This document shows positions 35,074 through 45,300 of a DNA stretch of 64,000 nucleotides, piece by piece. Where the stretch lies: positions 259,223,736-259,287,735 of the forward strand of contig OY294067.1 of the NCBI GenBank assembly GCA_958510875.1, written 5' to 3'. Position 1 is the first letter of the stretch. Every line of letters begins with the position of its first letter. The stretch is from Endomychus coccineus (Eukaryota; Arthropoda; Insecta; Coleoptera; Endomychidae). The notes under the pieces are model-generated. The model was not told the origin of the DNA. It made no database searches and saw only the letters and a list, made by a program, of their open reading frames with translations. A program made the position numbers and the translations under genes.

Positions 35074-36666
35074 CAGTGGTGGCTCGTGAACTTTTTGAGA
35101 GAGGAGGCTGGACATAAAACGTTTTTGTAAAAATATACTCTATTCAGCCAATTAATTTAACCTTCGCGCAGCGACCGTACCAGCTACTTCAGTGATAAAA
35201 TTAATTGTTACCCAGCAAGAACCAACGTGGAGGTATAGACTTTCTCTTGCCCACAAATTTTTTTTCGTTCGTTTTTGGATTTTTAATTTTTTTTCTTTGT
35301 TTTTTGGAATTTTTCATATTTTGTTTTTTTTAATTAATTTTATCAACTTTTTTATATATTAACGAAATTCTACGGACTTTAATTTGCGAAAAATGATCAA
35401 TAATATTATCATAAAATGTATCATTATGTTTTAAGTGTGCAGCGCTATTTTATCAAAAAAATTATATTTTAGAACTAAGTTATCTGAAAGTGTATTGAGA
35501 AACTCTTTTGAAAAAGATTCGAAAAATCTTCTATTCGTCAAGTCGAAAAACTTCAATTCATGTAAACCGGAAAATCGAATCTCAATATTTGACCTTTAAT
35601 AGTATCTAAAATTTCATAAAAAAGTTGTTTATAATGTAGTTTCTTGTCTACCAAATTATATGTTTTCCTCCTTTTCACGGGAGAAGCTTCATCAGTTGAA
35701 TAATTTCCAAATAAAATATTAAAATGAAATTCTGTATAACGGAAACTTGAAATTTTATCATTGAGATGTTTCAAACGATCTCTTGAATGAATTCTATCAG
35801 TGAATTTATGTTGTAAAATTTGAAAAATAAGATCAGTTTGTTCAAATATTAATTTAAAAGTATCAAGAAAAAACAAAAATTCTTCATTTTCTAAATAAGA
35901 TTTTAAACCAACAGCAGCATTTAATGAAACCTGATCTGTTGAAAAGTCATCACTGTTTAATATAAAATCAAATGTTCCATCGAGTTCGAGCATTACAGGG
36001 AATTCTGTTTCCTACTATGTTATTTAAAACTTACGTTCGTTTGTTTGAAGACCGTTTAAATGTCCCGCCATTACAGATGCCGTCGTAAGTCTGATTTATT
36101 CGCAAAGTCGAATCGTTGAAATGTTTCCATTAAATTCCATTAATTGAATAAATCGACCGCTGTTCTTCCCGACAACATCGTAGAACCCTAAAAATCTTTC
36201 CACTAGTTGTCCATTTTTACAATTAATAATTTACCGAACAGACGAATTCTAATGTAACCTTATTTCGCGTGGTGTCACTCAACCATTATACCAGCATAAA
36301 ACAAAACAAGCACTGACGCAACACGCATGTGTCGTATTCCGTACCACACCGACTGTTCTGAACTGAAAGGCGGGCGGCAGGCTAGCCTCCAATGGATGTT
36401 GCCATTTTCGCTGTTTCACACTATTTGGCGATTGACTGGTCGGAAAGACGGCAACTGTGTTGAACAACACATGCTCAGCATTTGAGATATATAGAGTCTA
36501 GCCTCAGGGCACTGTTGCCAGATTAAAAATAACTACTGAGAACGGGGAATTAATTGTAAAATTTAAAAAATTATTAGATAAACAGGAAATAAAATGAAGA
36601 ATGATCAACAAGATAAATTTGTGAGGAGGCTGAGCCTCCTTAGCCTCCTTCGAGGAGCCGCCACTG
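35074..36666 (-). mobile_element. hAT-family element (ZMYM1-like transposase remnant)
   Basis: The left terminus CAGTGGTGGCTCGTGA and the inverse of the right terminus, CAGTGGCGGCTCCTCG, are hAT-type terminal inverted repeats. Flanks ATTGAGAG (35066-35073) and ATTGAAAG (36667-36674) match at 7 of 8 positions, as expected for an aged 8-bp hAT target duplication. The only transposase part left is the minus-strand frame at 35553-35993. At 1.6 kb it is too short for a full transposase, so it is an internally deleted, non-autonomous copy. Confidence 0.85.
35553..35993 (-). pseudogene. hAT transposase fragment
   Basis: The 146-residue open frame contains FILNSDDFSTDQVSLNAAVG, FLDTFKLIFEQTDLIFQILQ and VKRRKTYNLVDKKLHYKQLF. 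These match the style of the C-terminal half of ZMYM1/TTF-type hAT transposases in animal genomes. Neither the N-terminal zinc finger nor the C-terminal dimerisation motif is visible within the element. The ATG at 35993 is internal to the original gene. Confidence 0.6.
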
Positions 36667-37190
36667 ATTGAAAGAATCTATTAAGAATTTTTTTGATAAC
36701 AATAATTCTCATCTCTTATTAACAATAAAACTTTTTATTCCTAGTTCTGAATTGACATATTGGGTGAAAAATCCACCTTCTCTCCTGATTTGCTATTTGT
36801 TGAAGCAAGTGTATTAGATGTTCAAAGCATTTTTTGTTATCAAACAGCATTACTACAATGACGAGCCAGAAACCATTCGTTCGTATCCACTCAATTATCT
36901 GAACGGTCAGTCCAAGTGTAGGCCAACGTTGTTTCACTTTCCCCTACGGCTTCAAGTCCTTACCTAATTCAATAAAAACTACAATTATTGTCAATTCCGT
37001 TAAGAAAAACTTAAGTTTGAGATCCCAGCAACTCCAAGAGGAGCTTATCATCGAATATTTAATCCGCTGTATTACTTAGTTTTCTGTACATACTCATTAT
37101 TTAATTATCTATATTTATATCATTATATTATGCCATTAAAAATAAAGTTTAGGTATTACACATGTATATTTCATTGTTATTTGCTTATAA
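36667..37190. other. Spacer, nothing recognised
   Basis: Apart from the hAT target duplication at its left edge, no gene or repeat could be supported. Confidence 0.35.
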
Positions 37191-37191
37191 G

Positions 37192-38814
37192 TCCAGTCAA
37201 TAAGCCGGAAAATATGGAAAAGTTGGGAAACAGCTCGGATTTTGAAAATTTTTGATGATCATTCGTTACCACTGAAATAACACCCCGAGGGCAATGGGCA
37301 CTTTTGAGGGGTGTTTTCCCCCCAAAAGATGAATCAAATTCACAGAATGGTCCGGAGTGAAGGAATCGGCTCGAAAATATCTACTTAGAAGTTTTTGGGG
37401 TCGCTGATCACGAATATGACATCTAAAAAGTCACCACATGCACCCACATGGTCATGGAGGTCATCTCCAGGAATTCAACAAAATTTTCCATCTTAAAGTC
37501 TCCAAGCATGAATATGATGTCTAGAAATTCCTCACATGCACCTGGGGCACAGGACGACGACGTCGTGAAGGTCGTCTCCAGGAATCCGACAAAATTTTCC
37601 GTCCTAGAGTCTCCAAATTTGTCACTCGAGGGTTTTCGGGGTTGCTGAGCACGAATATGATGTTTACAAATTCTCCACATGCACCTGGGGCACAAGGCGA
37701 CGACGTCGTGAAGGTCATCTCCAGGAATTCGATAAAATTTTCCATTCTAGAGTTTCCAAATTTGTCACTCGGGAGTTTTCGGGGTCGCTGAGCACGAATA
37801 TGATGTCTAGAGATTCCTCACATGCACCTGGGGCACAGAAAACTTGGTCATAGAGGCCATCTCCAGGAATTCAACAAAATTTTACATCCTAGAGTCTCCA
37901 AATTTGTCATTCGGGGGGTTTCGGGGTCGCTGAGCACGAATATGACGTCTAGAAATTTTTGAATAATTACAATTTATGAAATAACTATTTCAAAATTTTA
38001 TTAAATTTATTTTGCACGAAGAAATGTATCTTATTGATTTGCATATGGGAAAAGAGAATAGGTTCACTATAACACTTTTCAAATATATTTGCTATACATG
38101 AAAATAAAAATTACATACATCAAGTCCATGTGAGGAATCTCTAGACATCATATTCATGCTCAGCAACCCCGAAAACCCCCGAGTGACAAATTTGGAGACT
38201 CTAGGATGTAAAATTTTGTCGAATTACTGGATATGACCTTCACGACGTCGTCGTCCTGTACCACAGCTGCATGTGAGGAATTCGTAGACATCATATTAGT
38301 GCTCAGCAACCCCGAAAACCCCGGAGTGACAAATTTGGAAAATTTTGTCGAATTCCTGGAGATGACCTTCACGACGTCGTCGTCCTGTGCCCCAGGTACA
38401 TGTGAAGAATTTCTAGGCATCATATTCGTGCTCAGCGACCCCAAAAACCCCCTAGTGAGACATTTGGAGACTTTAAGATGGAAAATTTTGTTGAATTCCT
38501 GGAGATGACCTCTATGACCATGTGGGTGCATGTGGTGACTTTTTAGAAGTCATATTCGTGATCAGCGACCCCAAAAACCTACTAGTAGATATTTTCGAGC
38601 CGATTCCTTCACTCTGGACCATTTTGTGAATTTGATTCATCTTTTGGGGGGGGAAACACCCCCCAAAAGTGCCCATTGCCCTCGAGGTGTGATTTTAGTG
38701 GTAACGAATGATCTTGAGGGTTCACAGAACTCATTGCATCGAAAATTTTTCAAATCCGAGCTGTTTCCCAACTTTTCCATATTACACAGTATTTCCCGGC
38801 TTATTGACTGGACT
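37192..38814. mobile_element. Fold-back element with satellite-built arms
   Basis: The element starts GTCCAGTCAATAAGCCGG and ends with the inverse CCGGCTTATTGACTGGAC. The outer 190 bp of each arm is single-copy and includes a G-run/C-run hairpin. Inside are tandem monomers of about 130-145 bp, starting on the right at 38181, 38324, 38453 and 38583 and mirrored on the left from about 37380 to 37960. Complete monomers carry a GC-rich palindrome, GACGACGTCGTC, in AT-rich surroundings. A central spacer (about 37965-38115) is unrelated AT-rich DNA. Open frames in the arms (37423-37745, 38160-38531) are by-products of the repeats. No transposase is present. Confidence 0.8.
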
Positions 38815-38974
38815 ATATAATATGCATAGTTCAATTTTTTAGTTCCTGTCTTTTTTTGTATATTTCAATTATGTTATTATTATTTATCGTTTTTCATTAT
38901 AACAACATAATTTTTATTAATTGCGCACTGCAAGAATTGTGCAATTGTAATTAAATATTCATTCTAATAGTGAA

Positions 38975-39525
38975 TAGTTATGTAGCTCTCCAGATAGCTA
39001 TTATAATTTTAGATCTTTCAAATTTGAGAAATGAAGACACAAGCTTTACCTTTTTACAAAACAACTTTTTACTTAACATATAACCAAATATAGAAAGCAC
39101 AAATTGTAGCCGCACAATAATAGACATTTCACTTTCATAAGTACCGCTACATTTTAGATTTTCTCTAAACACTCAAGTCTAATTATTTCCAAAACGGCTG
39201 CTCTAACTAATATTTTCCAAAAATAACTTATTCTTTCAAATTGAGAGAGGAATTAGGATCCGTTCCGAATAATATTCAGTAGCATAGAAAATAAAGTGGA
39301 AAAAAGATATTCGGAAAATTTTAAAATATTTTAGCAGTATAGTTGAATCGTATTATTCAAATGCATTTTTTCACTATATCAAGGGTTCAATAGTTTCTTT
39401 TAATTCAAAGTTCTAACTCGCTCTGAAAATACCGGTTATATGTAATTCCATATGAAACAAAACATTCAACAGCAAAGCTGTTCCAATATTGTAATAAGCG
39501 TTAAACTTTTGCTTACACGGTACAT
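38975..39525. repeat. Large inverted repeat, right arm, with R1 copy 3
   Basis: Inverse partner of 33590-34092. Part of it (39160-39420) also resembles the R1 repeats at 12590-13036 and 13518-13922: TTTTCTCTAAACACTC, CAAAACGGCTGCTCTAAC and CAGTAGCATA blocks. Confidence 0.55.
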
Positions 39526-40634
39526 GAATTCAGTACTCTGTAATATTTGTTTGAAATTATTTTGTTATTAAATTAGTGAATATCGAACATTCAATAATTT
39601 AATATACTAATAATAATAATAACCTTCAGAAGTGTTCGAAATTCTCATTTTGAGAGTTCATGTTCTATAAATATTCAGTTTGATATCATATGTATACTTT
39701 TTCTTAGTAAATAAATTATTTAAATTATTTGCTATATCAATGCCACTTTCAGACAGGAAATTCGGGTTTTGTTGAAAAGATCCTAAGGAATAGTTTATGA
39801 AATCTAATCAGTCTGACCAGTCAACTTCGAGCTCGATTCAAAGAATGCTGAAAGTTCACTATAAGTGCAAAAAATTACTTTATCATAGCCTCCAAAAGAA
39901 GCTCAGTAAAAAATCTGTCATAAAATACTGGGAAACTGATCACTATTATTTATTACCTCATATTTTTGAATATCTGTTCTTAGTGAATTGTCACGTGAGA
40001 CATGAGAAAAGGTATATTTGAATCATTGATGAAGAAAAATTATTTCAGACATTAGGTATCTGAAATAGTGATAGGTAACCATATTTTACATTCGGTCACA
40101 CAATTTAATAGTACTGTTATCAAATGACCGATTTGAATGTATCGAAATGTTGACCATCAGTTCAGTTCGCTCCTATAAATAGGGTTTTGATTGATTATTT
40201 ATTCAGATCTGATTATGCCAAAGGAACGGAAGATCTGCAAATTTACAGTCGCCAGGGATTTTAATTTATATTAGTGTATATCCATAGAGTAAACTCTTGT
40301 GTTAGATAATGCATTGATCGCAATTACAAGAGTCCTAGAGCCTTTATAAAATGCAGGCTAGATTAATCATCAAATTTCGATGTGGAATGCAATAAAGCAT
40401 CGTGAAGCTCAAAAGAGGTAACAACTGACTCCGTTGCCGAGTAGCGGTGGAATAAAACTTAGCTTTGAGCTTGGAACGTTCTATTGTAGGTGGCGTATCA
40501 GATCAGCCATAAAATTCTCGGTAAACATGTGTAGCACGCATGGCACCGTTCTTCTAAATGGCGTCGAGACGCAGGCGTCGCAGTTTCAAATAGGGGTGCA
40601 AAAATGCATTGAATTGATATGACGATATGGCCTT
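39526..40634. other. Flanking DNA left of the retrovirus, nothing recognised
   Basis: Open frames at 39797-40021 and 40434-40622 show no recognised motif. No repeat was identified. This is the pre-insertion neighbourhood of the retrovirus. Confidence 0.35.
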
Positions 40635-40638
40635 ACCT
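40635..40638 (+). repeat. Target-site duplication ACCT, left
   Basis: ACCT directly precedes the 5' LTR and is repeated directly after the 3' LTR at 47961-47964. A 4-bp duplication is normal for Ty3/gypsy-type integrases. Confidence 0.85.
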
Positions 40639-40856
40639 AGTTATGTAAGGTGATTCCCGTTCCCACGATATTCCGCTGACTCCAGCATCAGCGTTATTAT
40701 GGCAAATCTCGGAATTCACTGGCATGAGACATGAACAGAAAACAGAATCGACATAGACTTGAAACAATTAACACGTATATTTTATATTATGAAATTCATA
40801 TAATAAATATTAATAAACTTTTTAAAAACGTGTTTCTGTGAATAAGAAACATAAAG
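40639..40856 (+). repeat. 5' LTR, 218 bp
   Basis: Starts AGTTATGTAAGG and ends AAACATAAAG. It is identical on inspection to 47743-47960. Two AATAAA signals at 40802-40807 and 40812-40817 are candidate polyadenylation signals (used in the 3' copy). The region before them is AT-rich (TATATTTTATATTATG) and may hold the core promoter. No TG...CA ends, as in other errantiviruses. Confidence 0.93.
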
Positions 40857-40874
40857 TGGCGCAGTCGACGAGGA
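40857..40874 (+). promoter_or_regulatory. Primer-binding site, tRNA-Ser
   Basis: TGGCGCAGTCG directly follows the 5' LTR and is complementary to a serine tRNA 3' end (acceptor CGACTGC, discriminator G, CCA). tRNA-Ser priming is the rule in the 17.6/297/ZAM group. Confidence 0.85.
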
Positions 40875-40976
40875 TTTCTGAAAGGGCATTTATCGCAAAT
40901 AACCCGTCAGTCCCAACTGTTTATTCGGAAGAACCTAAGATCCATCGTGGAAAACTTGGTTGAAGTGGAGAAGAAG

Positions 40977-41000
40977 ATGAAAGTAACTATTTTAATGTAA
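40977..41000 (+). CDS. Leader mini-ORF / predicted first env exon
   Basis: ATG at 40977 opens seven codons before TAA at 40998-41000. Inside it lies a strong splice donor, GTAAGT at 40997-41002, that splits the seventh codon after two bases. In unspliced RNA the mini-ORF precedes the gag ATG at 41041. In spliced RNA it would supply the start codon and N-terminus of Env by joining to the acceptor at 46071-46073, in frame. The resulting N-terminus would have a lysine at position 2, a long uncharged hydrophobic run and small residues fit for signal-peptidase cleavage. The splice is inferred, not observed. Confidence 0.65.
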   Translation: MKVTILM

Positions 41001-41040
41001 GTTGCTCATTTCCTATTTCCTATATTTCTTTTACTGTTCT

Positions 41041-42399
41041 ATGTCATTCTCCTCGCATTCATCTCATTCAAGTGAAGATATCGATTGCGAGTTAGATATA
41101 GAAAATATTGCATTTAATAGTTCAAACTTAGATTTAGATATTAACATATCATTCTCTAATTTAAATATTTCAAAAAATAATACAGCCAAAATGGTAACGC
41201 CAAATTTTGATAGCAGACTTTTAGAGATAGTTCCCAAATTTGACGGAAATCCGTTAGAATTATCATCATATTTAGATACTGCTAATACTCTAATTAATAC
41301 ATATTGGGATCCAAACCCCACAAATCAAAATAACGTTCAAAATACTACTCTTATTTATGGAATTTATGCAAAATTAATAGGTAAGGCTCGAGAAGTATAT
41401 AGTATTTGTATAGCTAAAGATTGGCAATCAGTGAAATCAGCTTTAATTGCTCATTTCGGTGATCAAAGAGATGAAAATGGATTGTTATTTGATCTGGATC
41501 AGTTACGGCAAACTAATAACTAAACACCATTACAATTTTATACTCGTATTATGTCTAACTTAAGCGCTCTTCACAATTACTTAGATACACATGAAATTAA
41601 TCAAGATACAAAACATGTGAAGAAAACATTTTATAACACTCATGCTTTGAAACTATTTCTCGCCGGTTTAAAAGAACCACTAGGTTCAACAATTAGGGCA
41701 ATGAAACCAAATGACTTGGCAGAAGCTAGGCAATATATTATTTCAGAAACTAATATTCGTTATTTACAAAAACCAATTGGTAACCAATATCAATCAAATA
41801 AATCCAACCCGAATCCCAAATATAATCAGGGACACGTAAATCATTTTCAAAACAACTACCAAAATTATCCCCGTGCTAATTCCCAATCACCCCCGAGCTA
41901 TGCACCTCGATTAAATACTGGAAACAATTTCCCACGAGGTCCCATTCAAATACATCCAAGGCCAGCCCTTCCACAAAGATATTTTTCAAACAGACAAGTT
42001 TTTGGAAACCAAAGAACTTCCCAAAATCCGACTAATATTTCGAAATCAAATACACAAAATCAGGCAGTTCGACCAATACCCATGAGTGGAATTTCACACG
42101 GAACTTTCCCAAGAACCAGAAATGACACCCCATATAACGCATATTCACAACCAAAACAGACTTTTACTTCAGAAGAACTTTATAATCTAGAGCCAAATTA
42201 TTACGACGAACAAATTAATTCCGATAATCAATACTATGACTATCAACACCCGGTTGCAGATTTTCAAACTGAATCAAGCACTTCCTATGAAACAACATAT
42301 TCTCAAGATGAAAATTATGAAACACAATATCAATCGGTAGAAAATGTCGAATTGAATCCAAATTTTCAGTTGACGGAATCTCAAGAGCCCATCACATAG
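41041..42399 (+). CDS. Gag polyprotein, interrupted by one stop codon
   Basis: Gag forms the particle core. ATG 41041 (MSFSSHSSHSSEDIDCEL) is the first ATG in frame; the frame is open slightly further upstream from a TTG. The middle part has capsid-like helices (SRLLEIVPKFDGNPLELSSY) and LKLFLAGLKEPLGSTIRAMK at about residues 195-215. The C-terminal third is rich in Asn, Gln, Pro and Tyr and lacks CCHC zinc knuckles, as is usual for errantivirus Gag. A TAA at 41521-41523 (codon 161) breaks the frame, which continues in the same phase from 41524 to TAG 42397-42399, 452 residues in all. Pol overlaps its end by 79 nt. Confidence 0.85.
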
Positions 42400-45300
42400 A
42401 AATACATTCACTTTATGATCAGAAAGATCTTCCATATATCAAAATTTCGAACCCACCTTTGAAATTGTTAATAGATACTGGAGCTACAAAATCTTTTCTA
42501 GATCCTGAAATTGCTAAAAACTATTTTCACGACCATATAAAAAAGGAACCGTTCACTATCTCTTCTATATTTCAAACTACTTATGAAAACTATTGCGCAG
42601 AAATCCCTGCTTTCAGTGAGTTTAATTCAAACAAAAAAATTAAATTTTACCTGTTCAAATTCCATCATTTTTTCAACGGTTTAATAGGGTATGATACTCT
42701 GAAAGCTTTTGATGTACAACTAGACATTCAAAACTCCCTTCTAAAAACACCTATTGTAGAACTTCCTTTAAGTCATTACGAAACAAAAGGAAAACTCCTA
42801 TTTTTCGCAAGACTAGAACCATTCTCAATCGAATCCGCGAAAATTCCAGTAACATTACCTGAAGGCAATATAACTATTCCTGAAACAGAAATTTTCCATT
42901 GTAAAATCCGCGAATGTCTGACAACAGCTCATTCCGGATATGCTCCTGTTGAAATTTGTAATAACACCAGTGACGTACAAGAAATTTTCTTGTATTCTCC
43001 CGTACCAGTCACAGCTTTCGACAAAAATAATTTCGAACTATTCCATATGACCATACAAGACATGTATCATGATAACACACCCAAGTATGATATGACACCA
43101 TTTATTCGTACAGAACATATGAACCTTGAAGAAAAAAATCAACTCATGAATCTAATCCAATCGTATTCTGACATTTTTCACCGTGAAAATTCTGAATTAA
43201 CTTTCACTAACCAGGTAAAACATAAAATAAATACTACAGATGAGACACCAATCTATACAAAATCTTATCGATATCCATTCATTCATAAACCAGAGGTTGA
43301 AAAACAAGTCAATGACATGCTTAAACAAGGTATCATCAGACCCAGTGACTCTCCATGGTCATCCCCTATCTGGATAGTCCCGAAAAAATTAGATGCATCC
43401 GGCAAGAAAAAGTGGCGCATCGTGGTTGACTATCGAAAGATCAATGACAAAACAATTGACGACCGATATCCTATCCCTAACATTTCCGACATTCTTGACA
43501 AATTAGGCAGATGCCAGTATTTCACTACATTAGATTTAACGAGCGGCTTTCATCAAATAGAGATGTGTTCTGATGATATAAGAAAAACAGCGTTCAATGT
43601 AGAGAACGGACATTATGAATACTTGCGCATGCCATTTGGGTTAAAGAATGCTCCCTCCACTTTCCAAAGAGTAATGGATAATGTATTGAAAGGTTTACAG
43701 AATGTTATTTGTTTTGTTTACATAGACGATATCATTATATTCTCGACATCCCTACAAGAGCATATGGTAAACCTCAAACTCGTATTTCAGAGATTGAGAG
43801 AAAGTAATCTAAAAGTGCAGCTCGATAAGTCAGAATTTCTGAGAAAAGAGGTCGCGTTCTTAGGTCACATTATCACCCCAGAGGGCATCAAACCAAACCC
43901 AGACAAAATTGAAGCAATCATAAACTACCCAATTCCTAAAACAACCAAAGAAATCAAAGGATTTCTCGGACTCCTGGGCTATTACAGGAAATTCATTCAA
44001 AATTTCGCTAAAATTACAAAACCATTCACTACATGTTTGAAAAAAGGAGCCCAGATAAATATTAACGATCCTATTTATATCAAAACATTTGAAGACTGTA
44101 AATCCTTATTAACTAATGATCCAATCCTTCAATATCCCGACTTCACCAAGGACTTTAATTTGACAACAGACGCTAGCAACGTTGCTATAAGCGCAATCCT
44201 ATCTCAAGGACCCATAGGGGCCGACAAGCCTATTGCCTTTGCATCACGAACACTAAACGACTCAGAACGTAACTATTCAACTATAGAGAAAGAACTCTTA
44301 GCTATCGTTTGGGGCACTAAATACTTCAGGCCATATCTGTTCGGCAGGTCATTCAAAATTCTATGCGATCACAAACCGCTTCAATGGCTTATGTCCTTGA
44401 AGGAACCAAATTCCCGTTTGGTCCGATGGAGACTGAAACTTGAAGAATTTGACTACACAATTATATATAAAAAAGGAAAGACGAACACTAATGCCGACGC
44501 CCTATCTAGAGTAGAAATTTATCCGACAGACGTACAAGATAATATTCCCCCTATATTACAATATATGCAAGAATACAATAAAAATCCAATCCTTGATAAT
44601 ACTAATGAACCTTCAACAAGTAACCAACCAGACAACATTTCAATGATCGGACAAGTAGACCCCGATGAAAACAATGATGACGAAACAATCCATACTAGTG
44701 CCGAAAATCCCATATTGGAAATTAAAATTACCGATAAGCCAGTAAATTATTTTCTCTGTCAATTATTTATCATTGAAGTTCATGAAAACCCTAGATTAGA
44801 AACAAAAAGGATATTCAAAGACCCTGTGAATCGAACAAGATGGTACATTTATGTAACGAAAGAAAGTTTTCGAAAACAAGTAATAGAGTTCTTGAAAGAA
44901 TTCGGTAGTCCTAAAAGACAATATACTGTTTACTTTCAGAATGATGAAAATCAAAATTTATATAAAGAAATGTGTACTTTCCTTCCACAGATTTTCAAAA
45001 ATGCCGCCTTCAAAATTTTAAAATCCAACAAACTCTTAGTTGACGTTACTACGGAAAATAGGCAACAAAATCTAATAAAGTCTATCCATGAAGGTATTAC
45101 AAATCATAGAGGCATTCATGAAACAATCAATGAAATCAAATTAAAATATTATTGGCCTAAATTGAATGACGACGTCAGAAAATATATCAATAACTGTTCT
45201 ATTTGCCAACAAGTCAAATATGAACGACATCCACCTCTAATAAAACTACAATTGACTCCTACCCCCAAAAAACCGTTTGAAACTATTCATATAGACACGT

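Noticed and set aside
37423..37745. Minus-strand ORFs of 74-90 residues
   Set aside because: They are by-products of the satellite monomers in the fold-back arm; the mirrored ORFs at 38160-38531 show the same.
41064..41321. Minus-strand ORF over gag
   Set aside because: Antisense shadow of the gag frame with no supporting signal.
44519..44713. Minus-strand ORF over pol
   Set aside because: Antisense shadow of the intact pol frame.
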